In this document: piece after piece, positions 12,555-23,115 of the stretch | How the letters are laid out: every line of letters starts with the position of its first letter | Position numbering within the stretch: position 1 is the first letter of the stretch | From: Lophium mytilinum | Lineage: Eukaryota; Ascomycota; Dothideomycetes; Mytilinidiales; Mytilinidiaceae | Direction: 5' to 3' | Assembly: GCA_010093605.1 (NCBI GenBank) | Contig: MU004185.1 | Span: 393,334 to 457,333 of the forward strand | DNA: 64,000 bases | Notes under the pieces: model-generated | Databases searched by the model: none | What the model saw: only the letters and a program-made list of their open reading frames with translations | What the model was told of the DNA's origin: nothing | Program-made: the position numbers and the translations under genes

Positions 12555-13143
12555 ATGGCTAGCATACCGCCGGAACCGAGCAGTGAAGACTCCAATGCTG
12601 CGCTCTCCCAGTCATTATGGGCCGACAAGTACCGCGGGGTAGGTTCCTCCACGGTGGGACAGCTCTGGCTACACTACGAAAATTTCACTACACCGACAAC
12701 ATGCTGATATAGATGCATAGGCGACGATTGAAGACCTCGATCCTCCTCCGGCGCTATCCGTGAAGCCCTCGGACCCAATCTCACACGCCTTGATGAGCGC
12801 CTTTGAACGAGACTACACCCACCTCACCGTTGTGTCACAAGAGAACCGCGCCCTACTTGGATACCTGAGCATCCCGCGGCTAAAGGAGTTGCTGAAGGAG
12901 GGAAAGGTCAAGGAAAACGACCCGGTGGAGCAGGCGATGTTGAAGTTCAGGCGCAAAGGCAAAGTCTACAAGGTTATCACGATGGACACACCACTGGAGG
13001 AGCTAGAGGCATTCTTCAACGGAGGAGTCAACGGCAGCGGAGCGCAAGACTTTGCAGTGGTCACAGATGGCAACAGGAGGTTTGTCCTGGGGGTTGCGAC
13101 CAAATCGGACCTGGCGACGTTTGTCCAGCGCCGACCTGCATGA
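12555..13143 (+). CDS. CBS-domain protein, 168 aa
   Basis: Two exons (12555-12638 and 12721-13143) with an 82-bp intron (CTGAT branch-like site) give 168 residues. The first exon encodes MASIPPEPSSEDSN and ends WADKYRG; the second begins ATIEDLDPPPALSV. Two CBS motifs fill the protein: one around DPISHALMSAFERDYTHLTV and LGYLSIPRL, the other around KVITMDTPLEELEAFF and FVLGVATKSDL. CBS pairs bind adenosyl ligands and regulate partner activity; this stand-alone form has no catalytic domain. It is a conserved but little-studied fungal family with cytosolic location presumed. It lies 348 bp upstream of the PP2C gene in the same direction. Confidence 0.85.
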
Positions 13144-13491
13144 GGGGAGTGAGGGGACCCGTGGAATGAGGGTTGAGCATCATGGCTTCGGCGTTTGGGT
13201 GTCCTTGGTGTATTCTGCGCAAACTCCACGACTCTGCAGCGCTGGAGAGATCTGATTTGCACTGTAGAAGCGAAGAATACCACTTGCATGAAATATAGCA
13301 TCAAAACAATCCATTCAGAACTACTAGCGGCCGCTGCGTCATGGCTGGAATTACGTGAGCGGGAGTCTATCACGGCAACCAGCGGCGATATCTGGTGGCC
13401 GAGAGCAACCTCAACACTTTCCTCTCCCTCTCTCCAGGCGCCTCTTTCTCCCCAGGCCTGCCGCCTTCGCACCCAACCCCGTTCCGCTGGC

Positions 13492-14789
13492 ATGCTCCCG
13501 TTGCGAGTGAGAGCTTCATCCCTCGGCGTGCTCTACCGCCTGCCAGTCCGCCGCCTCTTCCCCGCCGCCTTTCCTCGATGCTACTCCGTCGCGCGCGCTG
13601 TCCAGGAGCCCCGAACCGGCACCACGACCCCGGTTCCTGATGAGAGCGCACTTATTGTCTCGAAATCGCCCTTCTACTTCGAGGCTGGATACGCCCTCTA
13701 TGCGAAGAGGCCCTCGAGGCCTTTCCCGCCACCGTTTCTCTCATACCCCTCTGGATCCTACTCCGACCCGCTGAGCACACATGATAAGAGCCGGGATACG
13801 AGGCCGACTGTGAATGGGGAGATGATACGGGGTGTGACCAACGGTGACGATGCCGTGCTGGTCAGTGACAGCTTCATCGGCGCCAATGACGGTGTTGGGG
13901 CGTGGGCAACGAGGGAGAAGGGACACGCACCGTAGGGCTCTCAACCGCATTCAAGGCACGCTGCTTGGTTTGCACCATACTGACACGTAGTTTCTTCTCT
14001 CAATAGCCTCTGGTCTCGCCTAATCCTCCATTTCTGGGCTCTCGAAGCGGAGCGCGCAAAGTACGGTGGCAACGCAACACCTGATCCCGTTTCCTACCTC
14101 CAACGTGCATTCGAGCAAACAAAAGAAGCCACGGCCGAGCCGAATGAATGGCATGGTACCACGACCGCAAGTGGTGCGCTGCTAAGCTCTGATGACAGTG
14201 GTGGAAACGGTGCTCACCCCATTCTCTACGTCACGCAATTAGGAGACTCTCGAATCTTGGTCTTACGACCACGCGACCAGGAGATAATATTCAAGACTAA
14301 GGAGCAGTGGCACTGGTTCGACTGTCCGCGACAGCTAGGAACTAACAGCCCAGATACGCCCGTCAATAATGCGGTGCTTGATCGTGTCGAGATCGAGGAA
14401 GACGACATCGTGCTGGCCATGACGGACGGCGTAGTGGACAATTTATGGGATCACGAGGTGCTACAAAATGTGCTAGATAGCATGGAGAAGTGGAAAAATG
14501 GGGCGGGTTCGAGTAAGCAGCGCGATGGGAAAGAGCCGGGAGAACAGAGCTACGCAGATGGTATGCGCTTTGTGGCGCAAGAATTAGTCAATGCTGCAAG
14601 AGTAATAGCTGAAGACCCGTTTGCGGAGAGCCCGTATATGGAGAAGGCGGTTGATGAAGGACTGTCTATTGAAGGAGGTATGTGGCTTCCTTTTGCGCTG
14701 GTAAATTTGGCTACTGACGAGGTGTCTTCACAGGCAAGCTGGACGACATTAGCGTTGTTGCTGCGCAATGCAAACGCAGGAACGTCTGA
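13492..14789 (+). CDS. PTC7: Mitochondrial PP2C-type protein phosphatase, Ptc7-like, 388 aa
   Basis: Three exons (13492-13931, 14007-14677, 14734-14789) with introns of 75 and 56 bp give 388 residues. The N-terminus MLPLRVRASSLGVLYRLPV is rich in Arg and Leu with no acidic residues, like a mitochondrial presequence. PP2C signatures follow: NGDDAVLVSDSFIGANDGVG with metal-binding Asp, then YVTQLGDSRILVLR, AMTDGVVDNLW and the C-terminal DDISVVAAQC. In yeast Ptc7 dephosphorylates mitochondrial proteins including the coenzyme Q factor Coq7. The last intron is needed to reach the conserved DDISVV end; reading through it gives an unrelated tail. Length suits the family. Confidence 0.9.
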
Positions 14790-15396
14790 TGAAGCCCCGA
14801 CAGTGGATATGCATTTTGCATATATTAAAGAGGAACCAGAAAACCAGGAGGTCAAATCCATGCACTCCAGAACAGGTCCCATGGAAGCCTAGCGCTACAC
14901 TTTCGACCCTGCGGGTTTTCCAATCTCCGGAGCAGAAAAAGAGGTTTTTACCCATGGCATTTGGCAACTCAGCCGACATTGGGTAGTCCCTAGCCTCATC
15001 ACGTCACGGGAGCTGAGCCGTATCTAACTCCGGCATTCTACCGGAGATATACAAAGTATTAGGCGGCTGGAAGTGTCAGAACGGGTCTCCACGTCACTTA
15101 ATATGGTACCAACGTGCAGATATCAAGCGTAGCGTGCCAAGACGTTGTTCTCCGAGTAACGTGGCATTGCAGAGGAAAAGGAGTGCTTGCATCGCAGCAT
15201 AATGGCAGAAGTATAATTGAACGGGAAGTACGCAGTGTAATGGAGTAGGTTGAAGGGATTAGGACGTGGCGCAAATGCCGCGAAGCATGTGAAGCAATCA
15301 ATTTTCAAGAATCTCATTACATCTCTTCTCAACTCTCCTTGTTGATGTCTGACGGTCCTCTGCCCATTTTTAGAATCAAAGTGAGATGGGACTTTA
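14790..15396. other. Gene-free stretch
   Basis: The 3' flank of the PP2C gene. No recognisable coding sequence, RNA gene or repeat is seen up to the first MITE. Confidence 0.5.
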
Positions 15397-15780
15397 CAGT
15401 GACAGGCCATAAGTCTGGGCACACTGGTTCGCCACTGCAAGGGGCACCATCTAGGGATTTAGAATATCTTTCTTTAGTCGATGTCGAGTTTCGAACAGTA
15501 TGGAACAGACTGCCTCTTGACTAATCAGCTGCTTACCAGCCAGGGTGCCCCCTATAGTGGTATCGAGTGAGTAAAATTAGAGCCTAGTAGTAACAGATCC
15601 ATGTGTTACAGGAATTTAAGGATCTAAAGGCGATGTTGAGTTTAAAGCAGTGCAGGTCAGACAGCCTCTTGACTGCATAGCTCCGTAGCAGCCAGGCTAC
15701 CCCCTACAGTGGTGTCGAGTGAGCAATATTGAAGCCAAGCAGTGACAATTAGGTGTGCCCAGACTTGTGGCTTAGTATTG
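15397..15780. mobile_element. MITE copy A, Tc1/mariner-like, 384 bp long form
   Basis: The element starts CAGTGACAGGCCATAAG and ends with the approximate inverse complement, giving terminal inverted repeats of about 27 bp with 21 matches; the inner half, around AAGTCTGGGCACA, is exact. It is flanked by TA on both sides (15395-15396 and 15781-15782), the target duplication of Tc1/mariner-type transposons. Inside, a second partial copy of the element lacking its left end follows the first, so the body is a tandem one-and-a-half unit. There is no transposase frame; it is non-autonomous. Confidence 0.8.
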
Positions 15781-15782
15781 TA

Positions 15783-17667
15783 CCAGTTTGAGTCACCAGT
15801 AAACTTCGCAGGCTATGCCAAACAACGGTGTTTTCAAATCTGTTGATAAACATAGGGTGTCTGTTAAGTAGTAGAGTTTATTTCATTAGTTTCTAGTTAT
15901 AGAAGGGCATGCGCCCCTATCCCACAGGCGGTGATTTTGATATCTCGCAGCTACTCTGAATGCTTATATCCAATCAACGTTCCAGTTATAGGCCATCAGT
16001 CTGGACACACAAATCTCACCTCTCAAATCCCTCTTTCGTCAGCTACACACCATATCAATCGCAGCCCGGACACTATAGAACCAAGGCTATCAATCAGTCC
16101 CTCAAATCCCGCTCTATAACCCATCGCCTCGCTACGCCACCCTAACCCACTTATCTATCCACGGCCCCTGCACCTCCTATGACACACCAGTACGATTATA
16201 CCGCCCGATTAAACCCCCTAGCGCTGCTAAGTCATCTACCCTTGCTGAGTAAGCGCACTCCGTCTTCTAGAGTATATTAATCCGGCGCATACTAACCCGA
16301 AACGAATCTCCTCAAGCTGCTCCCGAGCCAGCTGCTAACTAGGTCCGAGATCGGTTGATCGGCGGGCGCGGACGGGTGCTAATCTAATTCAGGGACGAGC
16401 TGTTCTTGACAGAAGAAGACGATTTTCTTTACTGACTAGGCTGGGCTTTGGGGTGGTGATGATGGGCAGAGGTTTTTGTGGTTGGTGTTGATAATTGTTC
16501 GTGGTGGATGTTGATGAGCAGGATCGGGGTGGGTGGTGATTGGGGGCTTGGGGGGTTATGTGTGTTGGTTGGAGTTGTGAAAGAGGTTATGTTTAAGGGG
16601 GGTTCATCAAGTCTAAAGATGATAAGCTTTATCGATTCAGAGTCTACAATCCCAATCAAATCCATTGTCGTTGTTGTCGTTGTTTGGTGATCCCAGCCAC
16701 GGACACCATAAGAAGGAGATAGATAGAAGTTTGCACTAACACACGAAGCCCAACATGTAATCCATCCGTCGATCGTTTTCCCCCGTTTTAGACCCGTACA
16801 GGTTTTCTCCACGCTGAGTTGCAAAGCCAGCATTCCGTCGAGATACATACCATGAGACAAAACCCGTCACGTGAAAATCACATGCTCGTTCGAGGAAAGT
16901 CCGAACCATGGTTCTCCTCCGGATTCGGGGTTCGGTGTCCACACGACACAACCTCGCACGTGGTAGGTAGTTATGACGTTGATTTAAGCTTCACACATAT
17001 TGTGAAATCGTGAACCTGCCAAGAAATGTTCGGAAGCGTAATAACTACCTCGTGTGTAATAATCCCATCCCTTACACTAATAGAAGGCTGGAAGCTCAAT
17101 AGCAGTGGCACGCCGGGGTGGCTTTGGCGTTCTAGCTACATCCACGAATTGTGGTGGCTAAGACTTACGAATATAGTAGAAGCCACCACGGTAGATCTGG
17201 AGTCTGGTTCAGGGGTAAACGTTATAAGCTTCAAGGCGTCGCGTCTTTCTATTTTCTCGTCCTTTGATAGGTGTCTGACTTCGGATCTCGGGCTCGAGAG
17301 CTCACGGCGGGAGTTGTGGACCAAAGCCTAGAAGGTCTGATGGTGACGAGGTGTGGATGAGAGCGCGCGGCAGCTTCGTCAACGTAGCTGTGATCCCGAG
17401 GGGGGTAGGAAGATAGAGTGGGTTCTAGGGGGAAATGTTACGTGACATGAGACTGGAAATGATCACTCTGCGGATCTCGTTCGTCTGACGCGTGTGTAGT
17501 TCGGAGTCTCGTGCTTCGACGCTGATAAAGGACCGTAGTCTAGGCTTTGCCACTTCGGCATCCCTGTTCTTGTAGTTGGAATGACCGGAGGATGCTTCGT
17601 GTTGTGCCTGTGGCTCCAAGATTGTTCGACATTGGGTAGATTCAGGTGTACATGCTTGGCACCTTGA
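15783..17667. other. Accessory gene-free stretch with a solo MITE end
   Basis: No supported gene. Positions 15983-16010 (CAGTTATAGGCCATCAG, then TCTGGACACA) resemble one terminal repeat of the neighbouring MITE family, suggesting a fragment of another copy. Several 60-140-codon frames near 16.4-17.3 kb are of simple composition and overlap on both strands; none has a recognisable domain. Confidence 0.45.
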
Positions 17668-18226
17668 AGCTGACCTCTTTCTTGAGTTCGATGTTGTGTG
17701 TCGCAAGGTGTACATATTGGATGGCTTTAATATGAGGTGCAGTTAAGTTGTAACGACGTTGGTGCTTATATTAACATAAGAAGAGAGGTAGTTAATGTTG
17801 AGATATAGACCAGATGTACAGTGACAGGCCATAAGTCTGGGCACACTGGTACGCCACTGCTTGGGGTACCCCCACAGGGTTTCCAGGACCTGAGGGCGAT
17901 GTCAAGCTTCAAGCAGTTTATATTAGAGTTTCTCTTGATTATCTGGATGTGCAGCAACCAGGGTACCCCCAACAATAGTGTTAAGTGAGCAAAGTTGGAG
18001 CAAGGCAGAAATCATTCCAGGTGCCCGGACTTATGGCATAATACTGTTAATGTCGAGGTTCAAGCAGTACAGATTAAACTGCCTTTTGACTAATTTCCTG
18101 CTCAGCGGCCAGGCTACCCCTCACAGTGTTATTGAGTGGGCAAGTTGGAGCAGAGTTGTAATAGATCCGTGTGCCCAGACTTGTGGCCTAGGACAGTAGA
18201 TGGGGGCCAAAAGGGGTAGTAACGGA
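17668..18226. repeat. Duplicated host segment, copy 1 (carries MITE B)
   Basis: The sequence from AGCTGACCTCTTTC to GGGGTAGTAACGGA recurs at 19748-20156 with small differences. Copy 1 is interrupted by MITE B at 17819-18196 but is uninterrupted at the place where copy 2 carries MITE C. No coding function is recognised in the shared segment. Confidence 0.75.
17819..18196. mobile_element. MITE copy B, Tc1/mariner-like, 378 bp long form
   Basis: Starts CAGTGACAGGCCATAAG after TA (17817-17818) and ends GGCCTAGGACAG before TA (18197-18198). As in copy A, a full unit (to about 18046) is followed by a second unit lacking the left terminus, beginning around TGTCGAGGTTCAAGCAG. The matching unoccupied site exists at about 20127-20131 in the sister host segment, where CAGATG, TA and GATGGGGG are contiguous. 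No transposase is encoded. Confidence 0.85.
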
Positions 18227-19074
18227 CTGGAATTGCAGCCGTGGAGGAAGCTGGAATTGCAGCCGGTCCCAAGAGATGGGAGGACGAGCGAGTCTACGTA
18301 GAGCATTAGTAGTACACGGTGATACGGGTCGTCAACAACCTACCTTCCTCCTTTGCTTGAGGTACCGATAGATCGCGTCCACCTTGTGCTTACGGTTTTT
18401 GCTTGGGAGGCCTCGGAAAGCATCACTGTGCAAGAGAAGCTGCTCTCTCACATATGTACGATTGAAGCTGTTTCCGACATTGAAGAGGCGGGCGAAGTCG
18501 TCGTGAGCCATCGTTCCATTGATGAGAAAAGCGTGGATGTAGGTGGCGTGAGAGACGAGGGAAAGGACCCGATACTCTGAAAGCCATGGTTGCGGGTGCT
18601 GTTGTTGTTGCGGCAGTCATCGTCGAGGCAGTTTAGGAAGTCGCGTTCTCGCGGACCAAAACAGAGCGACTGGACATGTCACGTGACATTGTGGATTTTC
18701 TCAGGGAGCCATGATCTAGCACACACTATTATGAGTGTAATCCTACTGTTCTCAACTTGCGTAGTTGTGGTGACGTCTTTCTTTCTATTCCTTTACTCGT
18801 ACGAGTGGTTGTGGTGTATATCTTCGATGTATACTATCATATGTCAAACGGTAGCCAGTGTACTAATCTTTATCTTAATCTCTACGTTTGTGTCGAGGTC
18901 CTCTCATACAGAGGCCGCGCTCTTGCACGTATGTATACACGATGAAACATCTCCAGGGCAACTGGATGGGATTTTTCAGACCATTAAACAGCTGTGACGA
19001 GGCCTCTTCGCCTTGCCATGTGTGTGGGTGCCCGATCTGAGTCCCTCTAATGCTCGAGATGCTTAGCGTCTGAT
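18227..19074. other. Gene-poor stretch
   Basis: Apart from the possible minus-strand remnant at 18332-18511, no gene is supported. A 135-codon plus-strand frame at 18590-18997 is of skewed, partly hydrophobic composition with no domain. CACGTG boxes occur near 18679. Confidence 0.4.
18332..18511 (-). other. Possible coding exon or gene remnant, 59 codons
   Basis: On the minus strand a frame beginning MAHDDFARLFNVGNSFNRTY and rich in well-mixed charged and hydrophobic residues runs to a stop at 18334-18332. The same frame is open further upstream to about 18617, so it may be an internal exon or a remnant of a larger gene. An alternative intron starting at GTAGGT within the last codons would lead into the duplicated host segment. 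No family was recognised and overlapping frames exist on the other strand. Confidence 0.3.
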
Positions 19075-19376
19075 GAGGGCTCGGGTCCTACGACGAAGGT
19101 TCTGAACCACGCATCGCATGTGTCAGTATTTCAAGTAAACAAGATTATTGTACGATTCATCTTGTGTAAGCATGCTGATTTCTACGTCGATAGCTCGATT
19201 CCCGGCCACTGTGCAATACTCCGCGATGTCTTAGTCGCCTAGTGGCGGAGGTACAACAGAGGTTTTGAACCACGCAGCGCATGTACCAGTATTTGAAGCA
19301 GGCAAGACTATTGTATAATTCATCTTGTGTAAGCATGCTGATTTCTACGTCGATAGCTCGATTCCCGGCCACTGCA
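19075..19376. repeat. 163-bp tandem duplication
   Basis: Two head-to-tail copies with a period of 163 bp: GAACCACGCA occurs at 19104 and at 19267, and CCCGGCCACT at 19201 and 19364. Similarity runs through the shared TTGTGTAAGCATGCTGATTT block. The downstream copy continues into a Pro/Thr-rich short plus-strand frame ending at 19505 that has no recognisable function. Confidence 0.75.
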
Positions 19377-19699
19377 ACAGACTCATCTTCCTCCGCCGTC
19401 ACCCCACACTCTCCACCCACTCTACACACACCTGCAGACGACACACCGGCGCCAATGGCCAATGCACCCCCCGCCGCCTTCTTCGTCGACATGACTAGCG
19501 CCTAGACTGTTCCCACAGGCATTCCGCCTATGGGCCGGTGACGTTGGCAATCGATGCAAAGGTTGCACTCGGCCGGCGTAAAGAGAGTGCGGCAGTCGAG
19601 CAGAACATGGAGCTCGAAAAAAAACGAGAGGATATATTGAGTCAGCGGGTTGATGCACGCAATGTTCAGTCTCAGATCATTGCTCGTTGAGAATGGCAG

Positions 19700-19738
19700 A
19701 CCTGCAGTGAATTCAATGAGCTCGTCAACATGAGCGAC
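19700..19738 (+). pseudogene. 39-bp fragment of a DUF3140 gene
   Basis: This segment matches 20871-20909 of the nearby intact DUF3140 gene at 35 of 39 positions. It includes the intron end ACCTGCAG and the first codons of the next exon (EFNELVNMS). The reading frame does not continue as DUF3140, so it is a relic produced by partial duplication. It abuts copy 2 of the duplicated host segment. Confidence 0.7.
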
Positions 19739-19747
19739 AGTGGGCAA

Positions 19748-20156
19748 GCTGACTCCGTTCTTGAGTTCGATATAGTGTGTCGTGAGGTATACATATTGGA
19801 TACAGTGACAGGCCACAAGTATGGGCACATCAGATGGACACTGTTTGGGGTCTCCCTATAGGATTTCGAAAATTCAAGGGTGATGTCGAGGTTCAAGCGG
19901 TGCAAATTGGACTACCTCTTGACTAATTGGCTGCTCATCAGCCAGGGTGCCCCTCACAGCGGTGTCAAGTGGGCAAGTTGGAGCCAAGATGTAATGAGTC
20001 TGTGTGCCCAGACTTATGGTTAAGTACTGTAGCTTCAATATGAAGTGCAGTGAAGTCGTAACGAGGTTGGTGCTTATATCAACATAAGAAGAGAGGTAGT
20101 TAATTTGAGAGATAAATCAGATGTAGATGGGGGCCAAAAGGGGTGGTAACGGAGTA
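19748..20156. repeat. Duplicated host segment, copy 2 (carries MITE C)
   Basis: Counterpart of 17668-18226, running from AGCTGACTCCGTTC to GGGGTGGTAACGGA. It is interrupted by MITE C at 19803-20029 and uninterrupted where copy 1 carries MITE B. A fragment of the DUF3140 gene lies directly upstream. Confidence 0.75.
19803..20029. mobile_element. MITE copy C, Tc1/mariner-like, 227 bp short form
   Basis: Starts CAGTGACAGGCCACAAG after TA (19801-19802) and ends TTAAGTACTG before TA (20030-20031). It holds a single unit without the internal partial duplication of copies A and B. The unoccupied counterpart at about 17722-17726 in copy 1 of the host segment reads TATTGGATGGCTTT, in line with a TA-like target. 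Confidence 0.85.
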
Positions 20157-20788
20157 TCATGTACTTTCACAATAGAAGGGAAGCACATCATTTACCTTAT
20201 GGTGGACCATCATCCCGTTGCGGAAGCGATGTTATAGGGAATGATATGCATTGTACGAAACTCTTTCTATGCTTTTGATAAACTGGCCAGGTTGTTAGTG
20301 TGCTTACAAGATCGCGATGTTCTGGCCTGCAGGATCGGTCTGAACGTGGTGTGGTTCTAGAAATGAGATCAGACAAGCATCACCCCAGCAGAGGAAGATG
20401 ATTAGAGCAATTAGCAGTCCATTCTCACTCCTGTCGTGGAGCGTTGAAAAAAGATTCAGCACCCTTACCTCATCCCTATGTCGATCGAGCTCGAGCGCTG
20501 AAGCCTAAACCTACTCCCCGTGGGGATCAACCAAATCTCAGACATGTCCAGTCCAATTCATTCGGCTCGGGGCCCTGCAGTAGTGGCGTTGGACGAAGAA
20601 TGCTCTTTGAGGTCAATGGTGACATCATGCATTCGACATCCCACGACGTCGACGCAATGAACCGCCGTACTTGTCGTTGATCCTCACTCTTAACATCCAG
20701 ACATCAATTTCAAGTAGAGAACCAATTCTTCGACATTGAACTATCCCACTGAAACGAACTTGCTGCAAATTCTTCGAGCGTCGTGAAA
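20157..20788. other. Gene-free stretch upstream of the DUF3140 gene
   Basis: A 78-codon plus-strand frame at 20444-20680 has no recognisable domain and is not supported as a gene. The last 100 bp are the likely 5' flank of the DUF3140 gene. Confidence 0.45.
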
Positions 20789-21266
20789 ATGGTCAAAGAT
20801 AACGACACAGTCATCAGGTACGCAGACCTCTTCCAGGCCCTCGGTACAATCCTGGCGCTGATCCTAGGATACCTGCAGCGAGTTCAATGAGCTCGTAAAC
20901 ATGAGCGCCGGGGAGCTGAAGGAATGGCTCGGGAAGGATGAATCCGCGGGGGCGGGATGGAGCAAGGACGACGGATCGGGCGAAACCATCGGCCACGAGA
21001 GGTGTGTCTAAACATATCACCCTTCTATGCATATCAGCGCGTTCTAACCCTCCTGCCTGTACAGCGGACGCAAGATCATAAAGATCCTGGAGAAGAACCC
21101 GGACAAGGACCCAGACGGGTACGATCAGGAAGACATTGACCATATGCGCCGAGTGGTGGCCTACTGCAAGCGGCACCTCGCGCAAGAGTCTACGGCCAAG
21201 CAGAACCCAGACAGCAAGTCGGCCAAATCGCTGAAGAACTGGGGACACGATCCGCAGAAGGCATAG
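20789..21266 (+). CDS. DUF3140 family small protein, 117 aa
   Basis: Three exons (20789-20817, 20879-21001, 21065-21266) with introns of 61 and 63 bp give 117 residues. The conserved sequence EFNELVNMSAGELKEWLG, then ESGRKIIKIL, a DYxHMRxVVxY-like stretch (DIDHMRRVVAYCKRHLAQ) and the C-terminal SLKNWGHDPQK match the DUF3140 family, found in bacteria and fungi and of unknown function. The small size is usual. The bacteria/fungi distribution suggests ancient transfer, but the two spliceosomal introns show it is long domesticated. A 39-bp relic of its exon 2 start lies about 1.1 kb upstream. Confidence 0.85.
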
Positions 21267-23115
21267 GCGGATGCAGATGCAGGGCTGCGAGGGATGCGGC
21301 TCCCGGGGGGAATCCGTGAATAGAAACAGCAAGCTTAGTGAGGGGTACGCGAGGGGCAGATCCACGGTCTCGGGCGTGGGGGAATCAGAAATAGGTGAAA
21401 AAGCCGTTGCGTAGGGCTGTAATTGGCCTGGCCTTGTGTGATGCCAACTTACGAGGGGTGCGAATGCGATCGAGGTCGTCTACGCAGGTCAGCCTCGATA
21501 TGGGTGACACTGGGAGTACGGGCTCAGCTAATTGGGGCAGGACATTGGCGGAGCCTCTCATGTTTGCTGTGACCAATTTCCTCGAGGCTCGACTGACGAT
21601 GGAGTGCGGTGGAGTGCAGGGCGGGATGGATGACGCATGGTGGTGAGATGGGTGCAGGTTGTGCTAAACATAAATCTATACATAGGCCGTAGTGCATGAG
21701 GAAGCGGCAGTGGCTGGGGCGCTTAACCGCGAACATCTCCGCTAGCCGGGATTCAATTCCAACCTCACCCAATACCCACGCATGCACGCAGTCCCGCTGC
21801 GTTTCAGCGCGTCCTTATCGAGCTCTCGAAGCCAGCATCACCTGCACTCTCTGCTCGGCGTCACTGCATCCACCTTTTCGGGACATGATGGCCGCGATGG
21901 AGACGGCCGTGGAGACGACGTGGAGACACTCCAGAGGCGAGGCAAGCTTCTGACCTGCATCCCCACTGTAGGTACGTACTGTGTACAGCTTCTGCCGCTG
22001 CTCTCCACGAGCTCCACACGATCAGCTGCTGTCATGCTCGGATGGACGCGGAGTGCCTGACAGCCATGGCGAGCAAGCTTGCGGTACACAGACATCGAGC
22101 AGAGCGTTTCACGATGCACGAAAAATCTCCGCTCGCACCGCCTTGCGTTCTCGACCTTTTCGATATCGCGGCGTCGTCCGAGGCTTCGATTGGCGCTGGG
22201 CCTGGTGGTCTGCCTCGACCCGTGCACGCCGTTCAACAAGCTCCTCCCTACGCCGTGCGGGCCGCCACAGGGCATGGGTCTCGGTCCTCGACGTCTCCCG
22301 AGGAGCCTCGCGATGCACAAACTGCCAGCCCGGCGAGGACAGCGAGTCCGACGCGTCTACAGCGCCCAGCACCGAGTTCTCCACGGTGGAGACGCATTTA
22401 GCTCTGCATGCCGCACTGGTTGTCTGCTGCAGAGGGTGGCCGACGGGCCTCGCTATATGTGAGGGATGCACATCGCTGCTTGCTGCATGTATGGGGTCCC
22501 AGGGCCGCGGGAGGTGTCGGTGCCGGTGCCTGACTGCAGGCCGTTGCTGACAGTGCCGTGTGGCAGCCGGGAGGCCTTCACGGCGGACAGAACAGAGTGC
22601 GTCGATGAGTGCTTGCGGCAGAGGAGTGGTGGAGACGGCTGGGGCAATCTCTCTCTCGAGCACGCGAACCCGGCAAAAGCGTTGCAGATGGGCGTTGGTG
22701 CATAGTGAATGACCCCAAAATAGACCTCGTTCGTCCTAGACCCTACGAAGAAAGGTCGCAAATTACCCGCAATGTCGCGGCCGGGGCCCAATCAAGCCTG
22801 CGCGCGCAAATTGTCCGACAAGGGAGGGGACCGAGGGTGCCTAAATATAGAGTCTCCAACGCCCACACCTTCGAGAAACCCAGACCTCCCGACCCAAGGC
22901 ACATCGTCGCGAGAGCCGCATATCAACGTCGCGCTTTCGCAACACCTACTTATACACCCACGGGTTGCCTTACGCCCCTCAGCTCTCCCACGGTACCGTC
23001 TGAGTCGCGCCTCTCCCAAGATCCACTTGACACCTAGCACCAGCGGCACCAGAGTACCTTAACTAGACTCACCTGCCACCTCATGCGCCGGGTCCTCGCC
23101 CACCCTTTATAGAGC
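21267..23115. other. Long intergenic and upstream region of the MADS-box gene
   Basis: GC-rich sequence with many overlapping frames of 80-190 codons on both strands between 21.4 and 22.8 kb; they are Arg/Ser/Pro-rich, mutually overlapping and without domains, so none is called. The last 300 bp (22.8-23.1 kb) are CT-rich, as usual in fungal promoters and 5' leaders. A regulatory region this long suits a transcription-factor gene. Confidence 0.45.

Noticed and set aside
18590-18997. 135-codon plus-strand frame
   Set aside because: Composition is skewed, partly hydrophobic by chance, with no domain and no transcript logic.
20789-21266. DUF3140 gene as a recent bacterial transfer
   Set aside because: It has two spliceosomal introns with good borders and ordinary local composition, so a recent transfer is not supported.
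21400-22800. Several 80-190-codon frames on both strands
   Set aside because: They overlap each other on opposite strands, are Arg/Ser/Pro-rich as expected from GC-rich noncoding DNA, and show no domain or splice logic.
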